From contig NZ_AP019791.1 in NCBI RefSeq assembly GCF_007164525.1, forward strand, positions 2,157,501-2,221,500: DNA of 64,000 nt, in the 5' to 3' direction. This document shows, in pieces, positions 27,282-36,364 of this stretch. Within the stretch, counting starts at the first letter, position 1, and every line of letters starts with the position of its first letter. Both the position numbers and the translations under genes were made by a program. The DNA is from Rubrobacter xylanophilus. Its GTDB lineage: Bacteria; Actinomycetota; Rubrobacteria; Rubrobacterales; Rubrobacteraceae. The notes below the pieces were generated by a model, which saw nothing but the letters and a program-made list of their open reading frames with translations, was not told where the DNA came from and made no database searches.

Positions 27282-28435
27282 GGGCGGGCGAGACCAGAGA
27301 CGGCAAGCTCTCGCCAGGCTTCCACGACGAGTTCCGCGGTCCGTTCCACCTCCTCGCGCGTGGTGAAGCGCCCCAGGCTGAAGCGCACGGCGGCCCAGTC
27401 CTCCCGAACGGCGCCCATGGCCTCGAGCACGTGCGAGGGGCCGGCTCGCAGGGAGGCGCAGGCAGAGCCCGCCGAGGCGGCGACCTCCGGCACGGCGCCG
27501 AGCAGCTCCCCCACCTCCACGCCGGGGAAGGAGACGTTGAGGGTGTTGGGCAGCCGGAGGTCGGGATGGCCGTTCAGGCGCAGCCCGGGGACGCCGGAGC
27601 GCAGCCGCCGGAGGAGGGCGTCGCGCAGGGAGGAGATCCGGCGCGCCTCCTCCGGCAGCGCCCCGGCGGCCAGCGCGGCCGCCCGGCCGAAGCCGACGAT
27701 CCCCGGGACGTTCAGGGTGCCGCTGCGCAGCCCCCGCTCCTGTCCGCCGCCGTCGAGCAGCGGGGAGGGCCTGACCCTGCGGACGCCGGAGTGCGGCCGC
27801 CGCCGGACGTACAGAGCCCCCACGCCCTTCGGGCCGTAGCACTTGTGGGCCGAGAGGCTCATCAGGTCCACTCCGAGCTCCTCCACGCTCACCGGCACCT
27901 TCCCGAGGGCCTGGGCGGCGTCGGTGTGGAAGGGAACGCCGCGCTCGTGAGCGACCTCCGCGAGCTCCCGGACGGGGTTCAGCGTCCCGGTCTCGTTGTT
28001 GGCCAGCATGACGGAGACCAGGCGGGTCTCGGGTGAGATCCCCTCCCGCAGAACGTCCGGGTGCACAACCCCGTACCCGTCCACCGGGAGTACGGTCACC
28101 CGCACCCCGGCGCGCGAGAGGGAGCGGGCGGCCTCCAGCACCGCCTCATGCTCCGTGGCGGCCGTTATCAGGTGGTCGCCGGGGCGCAGAAGGCCCTTGA
28201 GGGCCCAGTTGTCCGACTCCGTGGCCCCCGAGGTGAAGAGGACCTCCTCCGGGGAGGCTCCTATCGCTGTGGCGAGCTCTTCCCGGGCCAGGTCCACGGC
28301 GGCTGCGGCCTCCCAGCCGAAGGGGTGGGCGGCGGAGGCCGGGTTGCCGAAGCGCTCCCGGAGGTACGGGAGCATCGCCTCGAGCACCCGCTCGTCGAGC
28401 GGGGTGGTCGCGTTGTAGTCCAGGTAGATGGCCAT
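27278..28435 (-). CDS. Cysteine desulfurase, NadS-type
   Basis: Pyridoxal-phosphate enzyme of 385 residues that removes sulfur from cysteine as a persulfide. Motifs: YLDYNATTPLDE at the start, the PLP lysine in SLSAHKCYGPKG, and the catalytic Cys in SAGSACASLRAG. Last gene of the nad operon; in many bacteria such a gene (NadS) builds the iron-sulfur clusters of NadA. The end overlaps the convergent transporter gene by 4 bases. Confidence 0.92.
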   Translation of the reverse strand: MAIYLDYNATTPLDERVLEAMLPYLRERFGNPASAAHPFGWEAAAAVDLAREELATAIGASPEEVLFTSGATESDNWALKGLLRPGDHLITAATEHEAVLEAARSLSRAGVRVTVLPVDGYGVVHPDVLREGISPETRLVSVMLANNETGTLNPVRELAEVAHERGVPFHTDAAQALGKVPVSVEELGVDLMSLSAHKCYGPKGVGALYVRRRPHSGVRRVRPSPLLDGGGQERGLRSGTLNVPGIVGFGRAAALAAGALPEEARRISSLRDALLRRLRSGVPGLRLNGHPDLRLPNTLNVSFPGVEVGELLGAVPEVAASAGSACASLRAGPSHVLEAMGAVREDWAAVRFSLGRFTTREEVERTAELVVEAWRELAVSGLARP

Positions 28436-28446
28436 CTCCCCGCCTC

Positions 28447-28674
28447 CTAGAGGTCCGGGGCGGCGCGGGAGGCGTGCAGGACGGCCAGCTCGTCCAGCAG
28501 CCGCTGGGCCCCCCGCAGGCGGCCCTGGGCGGCGAGCGCCTGGGCGCAGCCGCGTGGGACGTCCCGGTCGCGGAAACGGGCGGCGGTCGCCCGCAGGTGC
28601 TCCGCAGCCCGCTCCAGCTCCCCGGCGGCCCGCTCGTACCTCCCGGCCACCGACTCGAACACGTCCTCGGTCAC
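28447..28674 (-). CDS. Small helical protein between nadB and nadS, unknown function
   Basis: GTG 28674 overlaps the nadB stop (GTGA) with GGAGGAGGTGA upstream. It encodes 75 residues ([20 protein letters not shown]...), predicted mostly amphipathic helix, rich in Ala, Arg and Glu. Not recognised as a known family. Tight placement between nadB and nadS suggests a role in quinolinate synthesis or cluster assembly, but this is inference. Confidence 0.6.
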   Translation of the reverse strand: MTEDVFESVAGRYERAAGELERAAEHLRATAARFRDRDVPRGCAQALAAQGRLRGAQRLLDELAVLHASRAAPDL

Positions 28675-30140
28675 GGCCTCACCTCCTCCAGATCCAACAA
28701 CCGGTGACAGCCCCGGCTCCGGCGGTCGGAGAGCGCCTGCCTCACGAGCGCCTCCGCCACGAGCAGGGGCCCGCCGAGGTCGGTACCGTCCAGCCCTTCC
28801 CCGAGCTCCCGGAGGCGTCGCAGACCCTCCTCGAGGGACGTCACGGTCCGTACGGGTCCGGCGTGCTCCCACAGAAGCCGGCCGAGCTCCTCCCTCGCCC
28901 ATCCCGGGGCCGGCTCAGGGAGGGGGATCGACGGTACGGGTGGGGCTCCCGTGGAGGGGAGACTTCGGGCCTCCTCCGCCGCGGCCTCGCCGGCCCGCCA
29001 GCCGAAGAGCAACCCCTCCAGCAGGGAGGTGGAGGCGAGCCGGTTGGCGCCGTGCAGCCCTGTGGAGGCCACCTCCCCGGCGGCGAAGAGCCCGGGGAGG
29101 CTGCTCCTGCCGGAGAGGTCGGTGGCTATCCCCCCGCAGGAGTAGTGGGCGGCGGGCGAGACGGGGACGGGCTCGCGCGCCATGTCCACCCCGGCGCGCA
29201 GGCAGCGCTCGCAGGCGCCGGGGAAGCGCTCCCGGAGAACGTCCTCTGGGAGGTGGGTCATGTCCAGGTAGGCGCAGGGCGAGCCGGTGCGGGACATCAT
29301 CTCGATGGTCTCGTGGGAGATCACGTCCCGCGGCGCGAGCGAGCCGGCCGGGTGGCGGATGAACTCCTCCCCGCCGGGGCCGCGGAGGACGCCACCCGCC
29401 CCGCGCGCGGCCTCGGAGATGAGGAAGGGCTCTCCCTCCGGAGCCCAGAAGGCGGTGGGGTGGAACTGCACGTAGTGCAGGTCCCGCACCCGCGCCCCGG
29501 CCCGCAAGGCGAGGGCGTACCCGTCGCCCGTGGCCCCCGGAGGGTTGGTGGTGCGCCCGTAGAGCCCGGCGAGCCCCCCGGTGGCGAGCACGACGCATCC
29601 TCCGGAAAGGGCCTCCACGCGCCCGCCCGCGGCGGCGTACACGCCCGCGCACCGGCCGTCCACGATCGCCAGTCGCAACGCCTCGAGGCCGGGGAGCACC
29701 GTGATCCGGCGCTCCGCGTCCACCGCCCGCAGCAGGACCCGCTGCAGCCTCTCGCCCGTGGCGTCGGCGCAGTGGACTATGCGCGGCACCGAGTGGGCCG
29801 CCTCGAGGGCGAGGTCGAGCCTTCCCTCCCCGTCCCGGTCGAAGGGGACCCCGAGCTCCTCCACCAGGAGCCTCCCGACGAGCGGCGGGCCCTCGCGGGC
29901 CAGAAGCTCGGCGGCCGCCCGGTCCCCACCCCCGGCCGCGAGGACGTCCCGGACCAGAGCCTCCGGGGAGTCCCCGGGCCCCGTATAGACTATGCCGCCC
30001 TGGGCGTATCTGGTGTTGGTCTCTGCGGGGTCGGGGTGCTTGGCGAGCAGCGCGACCTCCGCGCCCCTGCGCGCGGCGGCGAGCGCCGCCGCGCACCCGG
30101 CGACCCCACTCCCCACCACGACCACGTCCGCGACTAGCAA
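28671..30140 (-). CDS. nadB: L-aspartate oxidase
   Basis: FAD enzyme that oxidises L-aspartate to iminoaspartate, first step of NAD synthesis. TTG 30140 overlaps the nadC end and gives 489 residues. The dinucleotide motif is [20 protein letters not shown]. Other family features are [27 protein letters not shown] with the active-site region, and [17 protein letters not shown]. The C-terminal helical domain is complete. Confidence 0.94.
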   Translation of the reverse strand: MLVADVVVVGSGVAGCAAALAAARRGAEVALLAKHPDPAETNTRYAQGGIVYTGPGDSPEALVRDVLAAGGGDRAAAELLAREGPPLVGRLLVEELGVPFDRDGEGRLDLALEAAHSVPRIVHCADATGERLQRVLLRAVDAERRITVLPGLEALRLAIVDGRCAGVYAAAGGRVEALSGGCVVLATGGLAGLYGRTTNPPGATGDGYALALRAGARVRDLHYVQFHPTAFWAPEGEPFLISEAARGAGGVLRGPGGEEFIRHPAGSLAPRDVISHETIEMMSRTGSPCAYLDMTHLPEDVLRERFPGACERCLRAGVDMAREPVPVSPAAHYSCGGIATDLSGRSSLPGLFAAGEVASTGLHGANRLASTSLLEGLLFGWRAGEAAAEEARSLPSTGAPPVPSIPLPEPAPGWAREELGRLLWEHAGPVRTVTSLEEGLRRLRELGEGLDGTDLGGPLLVAEALVRQALSDRRSRGCHRLLDLEEVRP

Positions 30141-31006
30141 GGCTCCACCTCCAGCGAGATGTCCGCCGCCGGAGCGGAGTGGGTGAGCGCCCCGACGGAG
30201 ATGAGGTCGGCCCCGGCCTCCGCGTAGGCCCGCACGGTCCCGAGATCCACCCCGCCGGAGACCTCGACGACCACCCCGGGCCGTTCCCCCCGCACCAGCC
30301 GGACGCACCGGCGGGCCTGCTCGGGGCTCATGTTGTCCAGCAGCACGGCGTCGGCGCCGGCGGCGAGCGCCTCGCGCAGCTCCCGCTCGCTCTCGACCTC
30401 CACCTCGATCTTGAGGAGGTGGGGCGCGGCCGCCCGGGCCCGCCTCACGGCCTCCGCCACCCCTCCGGCGAGGGCGAGGTGGTTGTCCTTGAGCAGGATG
30501 CCGTCGTCGAGCCCGAAGCGGTGGTTGACCCCTCCCCCGGCCCGGACGGCCGCCTTCTCCAGCGCCCGCAACCCCGGTGTGGTCTTGCGGGTGTCGGCGA
30601 TGCGGGCGCCGGTCCCCTCGACGGCCGCGACGTACCGGCGGGTGAGGGTGGCCACCCCGCACAGCCGCATGAGCAGGTTGAGCGCCACCCGCTCGGCGGC
30701 GAGCACCTCCCGCGCCGGGCCCGCCACCTCGGCGAGCACGACGCCCCCGCCGACGGCCTCCCCCTCCGCGGCGAGCGGGAGAAACTCCACCTCCCCGCCC
30801 CCGGCCTCGTGGAAGACCGCCGCGGCCGCCGCGAGCCCGGAGACGACGAGCTCCCGACGGGCGATGAAGCGCCCCCGGGCCCTGACCCCGGGCGGGACGG
30901 CGGCCTCCGAGGTTATGTCCCCCCGGCCGAGGTCCTCCCCGAGCGCCCTCCTGGCGACCTCGAGCAGCGCCTCCGGCGGCCGGCGCACGCCCACCCGCTG
31001 CTCCAT
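30134..31006 (-). CDS. nadC: Nicotinate-nucleotide pyrophosphorylase (quinolinate phosphoribosyltransferase)
   Basis: Converts quinolinate and PRPP to nicotinate mononucleotide. ATG 31006 overlaps the nadA stop (TGATG) and gives 290 residues. Motifs: [12 protein letters not shown] near the N-terminus, [20 protein letters not shown] with the PRPP/quinolinate-binding residues, [10 protein letters not shown], and [20 protein letters not shown] near the end. Length and motifs are normal. Confidence 0.95.
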   Translation of the reverse strand: MEQRVGVRRPPEALLEVARRALGEDLGRGDITSEAAVPPGVRARGRFIARRELVVSGLAAAAAVFHEAGGGEVEFLPLAAEGEAVGGGVVLAEVAGPAREVLAAERVALNLLMRLCGVATLTRRYVAAVEGTGARIADTRKTTPGLRALEKAAVRAGGGVNHRFGLDDGILLKDNHLALAGGVAEAVRRARAAAPHLLKIEVEVESERELREALAAGADAVLLDNMSPEQARRCVRLVRGERPGVVVEVSGGVDLGTVRAYAEAGADLISVGALTHSAPAADISLEVEPC

Positions 31007-31974
31007 CAGCCGAGCTCCAGCATCCGCTCGATGGGCCTGAGCGCCCGCAACCGGAGCTCCTCGTCGAGGGTTATCTCGGGCTCGAGGTCCCGCATGCACC
31101 GGTAGAGCTTCTCGAGGGTGTTGCGGCGCATGTGGGGGCACTCGCTGCACGCCTCGCAGGAGCCCTCCGGTCCCCGCCCCGGTGCCCGGATGAACTCCTT
31201 GCCGGGGGCGGCCTTCTTCATCTGGTGTATGATGCCGGGCTCGGTGGCCACGATGAAGCGGCGGGCGGGGCTCTCGACGGCCCGCCGGAGCAGCGACGAG
31301 GTGCTCCCGATGTGGTCGGCGAGCTCAAGGACGGCGGCCTCGCACTCGGGGTGCGCGAGCACCTCGGCGTCGGGATGGCGTATCTTGAGCTGCCGGATCT
31401 TCTTCTCCGAGAACCGGACGTGCACCATGCAGCTGCCGGGCCACAGCACCATCTCGCGTCCTGTCTTCTCCATCAGGTAGCGCCCCAGGTGTCTGTCGGG
31501 AGCGAAGACGATGGGGCTGTCCTCGGGGATGCTGGCTATGACCCTCTCGGCGTTGGAGGAGGTGCAGATCACATCCGAAAGCGCCTTTACCGCGGCCGAA
31601 GTGTTGACGTAGGAGACGACCACGTGCCCGGGATGCCGGTCGAGAAAGGCCGCGAAGTCGTCGGCCGGACAGCTGTCGGCGAGCGAACAACCGGCCTCGA
31701 GGTCCGGCAGCACCACGGTCCTGTCGGGGTTGAGGATCTTGGCGGTCTCGGCCATGAAGTGCACCCCGCAGAAGACGATGACCCCGGCGTCGGTCCGCTG
31801 GGCCTGCCGCGCCAGCTGCAGCGAATCCCCGACGAAGTCCGCGATGTCCTGTATCTCAGGCTCCTGGTAGTAGTGGGCCAGGATCACCGCCCCGAGTTCC
31901 TCCCGCAACCGGTCTATCTCCTCGAAGAGATCCAGGCCCCCACCAGTGGAAATAACCCCCGCCATCCGCAACAT
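31006..31974 (-). CDS. nadA: Quinolinate synthase A
   Basis: [4Fe-4S] enzyme that condenses iminoaspartate with dihydroxyacetone phosphate to quinolinate. 322 residues with [54 protein letters not shown]-like DVICTSSNA, and [13 protein letters not shown] near the C-terminus. First gene of the nad operon with AAGGAGG just upstream of the ATG. Confidence 0.95.
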   Translation of the reverse strand: MLRMAGVISTGGGLDLFEEIDRLREELGAVILAHYYQEPEIQDIADFVGDSLQLARQAQRTDAGVIVFCGVHFMAETAKILNPDRTVVLPDLEAGCSLADSCPADDFAAFLDRHPGHVVVSYVNTSAAVKALSDVICTSSNAERVIASIPEDSPIVFAPDRHLGRYLMEKTGREMVLWPGSCMVHVRFSEKKIRQLKIRHPDAEVLAHPECEAAVLELADHIGSTSSLLRRAVESPARRFIVATEPGIIHQMKKAAPGKEFIRAPGRGPEGSCEACSECPHMRRNTLEKLYRCMRDLEPEITLDEELRLRALRPIERMLELG

Positions 31975-31982
31975 AACCCTCC

Positions 31983-32085
31983 TTGTAACACTAACCGCTG
32001 CGCTTGCTACACGAAAATGTTGCTAGCGCGCCACTTTGTAACAATCTACTACATTCAGTATCACATGGATTACGAGGGCTTGCAA
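31983..32085 (-). promoter_or_regulatory. nad operon promoter region with direct repeats
   Basis: On the minus strand TTGCAA (32080-32085), 17 bases, GATACT (32057-32062) is a candidate promoter. Between it and nadA are two copies of TTGTAACA (31983-31990, 32036-32043) and two of TTGCTA (32004-32009, 32020-32025), read on the plus strand. The repeats could be operators for a NAD-responsive repressor; which one is unknown. Confidence 0.4.
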
Positions 32086-32090
32086 GGGGG

Positions 32091-32540
32091 TCAGCGGCGG
32101 ACGATGAGGACGGGGCGGTGGGCGTGGCGGACCACGGAGTCGGAGACGCTGCCCATGAGGGCACGGCGGAGGCCGCCGCGGCCGCGGCTTCCCAGGACGA
32201 TGAGGCCGGCGTCCAGCTCCTCGCTCAGCCGGACGATGGCCCGGTCCTTGGGCTGTTCGGTGAGCAGGTGTGCTCTGGCGACCCTGCCGCCGTACTCCTT
32301 GAGCTTTCTCACCTGCTCCTCGAGCACCTGCCGGGCCTCCTCCTCGAAGGCCTCCAGCGCCTCCTGGAAGCCGTAGTAGTACTCGTGGACGAAGTAGGCC
32401 GGGTCCAGCCCCCGGGCCACCGTCACCACGTGCAGCTCGGAGCCCGTGCCGTTCGCCAGGTCCACCGCGACCCGCCCGGCCCTCTCGGCGTCCGGCGAGC
32501 CGTCGGTGGCCAGCAGGATCCTCGTCGGAAAAGTGCCCAA
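32091..32540 (-). CDS. Universal stress protein, UspA family
   Basis: Cytoplasmic protein of 149 residues with one Usp domain. The N-terminal strand ILLATDGSPDAERA and C-terminal ATP-binding motif GSRGRGGLRRALMGSVS (G-x2-G-x9-GS type) indicate the ATP-binding class. It lies upstream of nadA on the same strand; a separate role in stress tolerance is likely. Confidence 0.9.
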   Translation of the reverse strand: MGTFPTRILLATDGSPDAERAGRVAVDLANGTGSELHVVTVARGLDPAYFVHEYYYGFQEALEAFEEEARQVLEEQVRKLKEYGGRVARAHLLTEQPKDRAIVRLSEELDAGLIVLGSRGRGGLRRALMGSVSDSVVRHAHRPVLIVRR

Positions 32541-32578
32541 ACGCCGCCTCCGGTTTCACATAAATTGTAGCAAAAGCT

Positions 32579-34495
32579 CTATAGAGTGAAGTAGAAGGTC
32601 GCTCCCTCTCCTTCGGCGCCCTCGGCCCACACCCGGCCGCCGTGGCGTTCTATCACCCGGGCGACGGCGGCCAGTCCGATACCGGTGCCTTCGAACTCTT
32701 CCTCGGTGTGCAGCCGCTGGAAGGGGCCGAAGAGCTTTCCGGCGTAGGCCATGTCGAAGCCCACGCCGTTGTCGCGGACGAAGAAGACCCTCTCGCCGCC
32801 GCGTTCTATGCGGCCGAAGACTATCCGGGGGCGGGGGGTGTGGCGGGTGAACTTCCAGGCGTTCTCCAGCAGGTTGGCGAGGGCCACCCGCAACAGGCGG
32901 CGGTCCCCTTCGGCGGCGAGCCCGCCGGCGACGATGAACTCCACCCGACGTTCGGGCTCTCCCTGGCGCAGTTCTTCGCCGATGGAGCGGGCCATGGCCG
33001 AGAGGTCGACCGGCTCGCGCCGGATATCCGTGCGGGCGAGCCGGGAGAGGTCCAGAAGCTCGTCGATCATCCGGGACATCCTGTTGGTCGCGCGCTGGAT
33101 GCGTCCCAGGTACTCCCGGCCGTCCGGGCCGAGCCGGGGGGCGTAGTCCTCCAGGAGGATCTGGGCGAAACCGTCCATGCTCCGGAGCGGGGCGCGCAGA
33201 TCGTGGGCTATGAGGTAGGCGAACTGCTCCAGTTCCGCGTTGGACCGGGCGAGCTCGGCCTTCTGGCGGACGATCTCCCGCTCGGCCCGCTTGCGGCCGG
33301 TGATGTCCCGCAAGACGAGCTGGGTGGAGGGTTTGCCCCCGTACTGCACCGGCGCCGCCAGCACCTCCACCTCCATCTCCCGGCCGTCCATCCGGAGCCA
33401 CCGCTCCTCCTGCAGCTCCACGCTCTCTCCCCGCCGCAGGCGGCGGGCCCTGCGGCGGGCGTTCTCCCGGTGGTCCGGGTGGACCCGCTCCAGGAGGGGG
33501 CGTCCCAGCACTTCCTCTGGCGAGGAGGCCCCGAGCAGGCGCGCCCCGGCGGCGTTCAGGTAGACGAAGCGTCCCTCGCTCTCCACCGCCACCCCGTCCG
33601 GGGAGAGCTGCACCAGCGAGCGGTAGCGCTCCTCGCTCTCCCGCAGGGCGGCCTCGGCCCGTCGCTGTTCGGTGATGTCCGAGATCACACCCTGCCACAG
33701 GCGGGGCTCGCCGGACTCGTCGCGCAGGATGCGGGCCTCGTCCCGCAGCCACACCACCCGGCCGTCGCTGGCGTAGACCCGGTACTCCAGGCTGAAGCTC
33801 CCCCGCTCCACCGCCTCCCGCTCGGCCGCCAGCACCCGCTCGCGGTCCTCGGGGTGGAGGATGCGGTGCCAGTAGAGGGGCTCGCGCTCGCAGAGGTCCC
33901 GGGGGTAGCCCAGGATCTCCTCTATGCGCGGGCTGTCGTAGAGGGTGGCTCCGGTTTCCGCGTCCTCGATGTAGACGATGGCGGGCACCTGCTCGACGAG
34001 CGTCCGGTAGCGGGCCTCGGTCTCGCGCAGCTTCTCTTCCTCGCGCCGCCGCCCGGTTACGTCCCGCAGGGCGAGGCATATCGCCTCCCGGCCGCCGGCG
34101 AGCACCCGTCCCGCCAGCGCCTCACACTCCACAGCGCCTCCTCCCCCGTCCCTCAGGGAGAGCACACCGGACCAGCTGCGCTTGCCGGGCGGCAGAAGCT
34201 CCGCCTCCCCGGCGAGAAGCTCTTCGAGGGGCATCCCGGCCAGCTCCCCACGTTCCCTGCCGAGCAGCGCGGCGCAGGCGGCGTTCGCCTCCAGCACCCT
34301 ACCGTCCTGCGAGACCAGCAACAACCCCTCGGCGGACTGATCGAAGGCCGCCCCGAGCAGCGCGGCCCTCCCGCGCGCCTTACGCCCGCGCCACCGCAGT
34401 AAGAGCGCCACCAGCGCGGCGAACAGGGCCCCGCCGGCGGCCGTCCCCGCGTAGGGGAGCAGCCCCTGATAAACCTGCAAGCCGCCCAGGTCCAT
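32579..34495 (-). CDS. PAS-domain sensor histidine kinase
   Basis: Membrane-associated kinase of 638 residues. One N-terminal hydrophobic segment (about 14-35) is followed by three PAS domains (about 45-150, 165-285, 288-405; the second has the PAC ending ISDITEQRRAEA). HisKA follows with phospho-acceptor in AHDLRAPLR, then HATPase with N box NLLENAWKFTRH, G1 DNGVGFD and G2 GTGIGLA. No adjacent response regulator is encoded, so it is an orphan kinase in this window. Confidence 0.92.
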   Translation of the reverse strand: MDLGGLQVYQGLLPYAGTAAGGALFAALVALLLRWRGRKARGRAALLGAAFDQSAEGLLLVSQDGRVLEANAACAALLGRERGELAGMPLEELLAGEAELLPPGKRSWSGVLSLRDGGGGAVECEALAGRVLAGGREAICLALRDVTGRRREEEKLRETEARYRTLVEQVPAIVYIEDAETGATLYDSPRIEEILGYPRDLCEREPLYWHRILHPEDRERVLAAEREAVERGSFSLEYRVYASDGRVVWLRDEARILRDESGEPRLWQGVISDITEQRRAEAALRESEERYRSLVQLSPDGVAVESEGRFVYLNAAGARLLGASSPEEVLGRPLLERVHPDHRENARRRARRLRRGESVELQEERWLRMDGREMEVEVLAAPVQYGGKPSTQLVLRDITGRKRAEREIVRQKAELARSNAELEQFAYLIAHDLRAPLRSMDGFAQILLEDYAPRLGPDGREYLGRIQRATNRMSRMIDELLDLSRLARTDIRREPVDLSAMARSIGEELRQGEPERRVEFIVAGGLAAEGDRRLLRVALANLLENAWKFTRHTPRPRIVFGRIERGGERVFFVRDNGVGFDMAYAGKLFGPFQRLHTEEEFEGTGIGLAAVARVIERHGGRVWAEGAEGEGATFYFTL

Positions 34496-34645
34496 GGTGT
34501 TTTCGGCGCCCCTGCCTCTCCGGAGAAGACCTTCCTTACATCTTAACCGCCGGAGACGGGCGGGTCGACGGGGCAGGCTCCCGAAGCTTTGGTGCGGTAA
34601 AAATTAGGCGCAGGAGAACGGCACCACCCTGAGGGAGGAGGCAGG

Positions 34646-35380
34646 ATGAACCGCAGGCTCGAGGTGGGCGAGCGCTTTCCGCTCTTCGAGCTTCCCGACG
34701 AGAGGGGAACGCCCTGGAACCTCTCCGGGCAGCTCATGCTGGGACCTGCCATGCTCGTCTTCTACCGGGGCGACTGGTGACCGTACTGCAACGGGCAGCT
34801 GGTCAGCTACGCCAGGAAGTTCGATGAGTTCCGCGCCCTCGGGGTACAGCTCGCGGGCATCAGCGTTGACCCGCCGGAGAACAACGCGGTCATGGTCCGC
34901 AAGCTGCTTCTGCCCTTCCCGCTGCTCTCCGACCCCCGGGGGGAGCTGGCCCGCCGGTGCGGGCTCTGGAACGGGCGGGAGCGGGTGGCCGTCCCGGCGC
35001 TGGTGCTGGTGGATCACTCCGCAACGGTGCGCTATCTGTACGCCGGGCGGGACTTCGCCGACCGGCCGGGGGATGAGGAGGTGTTCGCCGCCGCCCGCGA
35101 ACTGGAGGACGGAGCACCGCCCGAGGACGAGCCGGAGGTGGTGGCCACCCCGGCGGACGCCGGAGCGAGCACTCGTCCGGAGAGGGCGCCGCAACGGCTG
35201 GAGGACCTCCCCGTGTACTACCGGGGGGTGTACTTCGCCACGGTGGCGCTCGGCGGGCGGTTCGAGAGGTGGGGGGAGCCGGGCCTGCGGGCGCTCGGGG
35301 AGGTGATCCGCTACCGGAAGCTCATTGAGGACTATCGGAAGGCCGTGAGGGAGACCCTGAAGTTGCGGGAGGGAACGTGA
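34646..35380 (+). CDS. Peroxiredoxin-like selenoprotein with in-frame UGA (selenocysteine)
   Basis: One frame of 245 codons from ATG 34646 (GGGAGGAGG upstream) is interrupted only by TGA at 34778-34780, codon 45. It reads FYRGDW-UGA-PYCNGQLVSYARKF, where the AhpC/TSA-like family has FYRGxWCPYC, so the UGA falls exactly on the peroxidatic Cys and would form a UxxC motif with Cys48. Downstream, GISVDPPENN and FPLLSDPRGELARRCGLW are typical peroxiredoxin. A hairpin with GGUC loop follows the UGA. It would be a thiol/selenol peroxidase. A nonsense mutation is the alternative, but the intact frame and exact position argue for Sec. An extra C-terminal region of about 75 residues is unassigned. The last codons overlap the next gene (GTGA). 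Confidence 0.85.
34794..34813 (+). promoter_or_regulatory. Candidate bacterial SECIS hairpin
   Basis: GGC-AGCU, loop GGUC (34801-34804), then AGCU, a 2-nt bulge AC, then GCC: a 7-bp stem. The loop starts 20 bases after the UGA (34778-34780), within the spacing known for bacterial SECIS elements, and its GG-containing apical loop resembles that of E. coli fdhF. It lies inside the coding sequence, as bacterial SECIS elements do. Confidence 0.72.
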
Positions 35381-36363
35381 AGATCTTTCTGGAGGAGAGA
35401 CGCCGCAGGCCCCGGGCGCTCTGGAGGCTGCTTCTGCAGTTCGCCCTGTTCGCGCTGCTCGCCGCGCTCTTCACCAGCCTGTTCGCCGCCGTATGGTTCG
35501 TGCTCGGGCCGCGGGCCAGCCCAGCGGCCCCGGATGCCGGGCGGCTCGCCTCCTCCCCCGCGCTCTTCCTGCTGAGCACCCTGGCCTCGCTCGCGGCAAC
35601 GCTGCTCAGCCTGTGGCTGGCCGGCCGCTACCTCGACCGCAGACCCTTCCGGGACTTCGGCTTTTGCATCGACCGGGGATGGTGGTTGGATCTCTTCTTC
35701 GGCATGCTGCTGGGGGCGCTCCTGATGAGTGGCATCTTCCTGGTCCAGCTCGCCCTCGGATGGGTGGAGGTCGTGGGGACCTTCAGCTCCGATCTGCCGG
35801 GGGTGCCCTTCCGGACCGCCATCCTGCTGCCGCTCGCCATCTTCGTGTGCGTCGGCGTCTACGAGGAGGCGCTCTCCCGAGGCTACCAGCTCAGGAACAT
35901 GGCCGAGGGACTCAACCACCCGGCGCTCGGTCCGAGGGGAGCCATCGCGGCCGCCTGGGTCCTCTCCTCGCTCTTCTTCGGGCTGCTGCACTTCGCCAAC
36001 CCCAACGCGACCGCGCTCAGCACGCTAAACGTCTCGCTCGCCGGCATCCTGCTCGGCGCAGGCTACGTGCTCACCGGCCAGCTCGCCATCCCCATCGGGC
36101 TGCACATCACCTGGAACTTCTTCCAGGGCGCGGTCTACGGCTTCCCGGTGAGCGGCCTGCAGAGCGCCGGGGCCTCCTTCCTGCAGATCGAGCAGTCCGG
36201 GCCAAGGATCTGGACCGGCGGGCCGTTCGGACCCGAAGCCGGGCTGTTCGACCCGGTGGCCGTCCTCGTCGGCTGCCTGCTGATCGCCCTGTGGGTGAGG
36301 CTCCGGCACGGGAAGGTGGACCTCCTGAAGGAGCTCGCCGGGGGACCGGCCGGGAGGGCCTGA
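35377..36363 (+). CDS. CPBP-family intramembrane metalloprotease
   Basis: Multi-pass membrane protein of 328 residues (CAAX-processing/Abi family). The three motifs are present: EEALSR in VYEEALSRGYQLRN, FFGLLHFANPNA with the catalytic His, and HITWNFFQG. GTG 35377 overlaps the selenoprotein stop, so they are co-translated. The substrate is unknown; some relatives act in bacteriocin immunity or prenyl-protein processing. Confidence 0.87.
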   Translation: MKIFLEERRRRPRALWRLLLQFALFALLAALFTSLFAAVWFVLGPRASPAAPDAGRLASSPALFLLSTLASLAATLLSLWLAGRYLDRRPFRDFGFCIDRGWWLDLFFGMLLGALLMSGIFLVQLALGWVEVVGTFSSDLPGVPFRTAILLPLAIFVCVGVYEEALSRGYQLRNMAEGLNHPALGPRGAIAAAWVLSSLFFGLLHFANPNATALSTLNVSLAGILLGAGYVLTGQLAIPIGLHITWNFFQGAVYGFPVSGLQSAGASFLQIEQSGPRIWTGGPFGPEAGLFDPVAVLVGCLLIALWVRLRHGKVDLLKELAGGPAGRA

Positions 36364-36364
36364 G

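Noticed and set aside
34646-34780. Peroxiredoxin-like gene read as a pseudogene with a nonsense codon
   Set aside because: The frame is otherwise intact for 245 codons, the stop is UGA precisely at the catalytic Cys, and a GGUC-loop hairpin follows. Selenocysteine explains all three.
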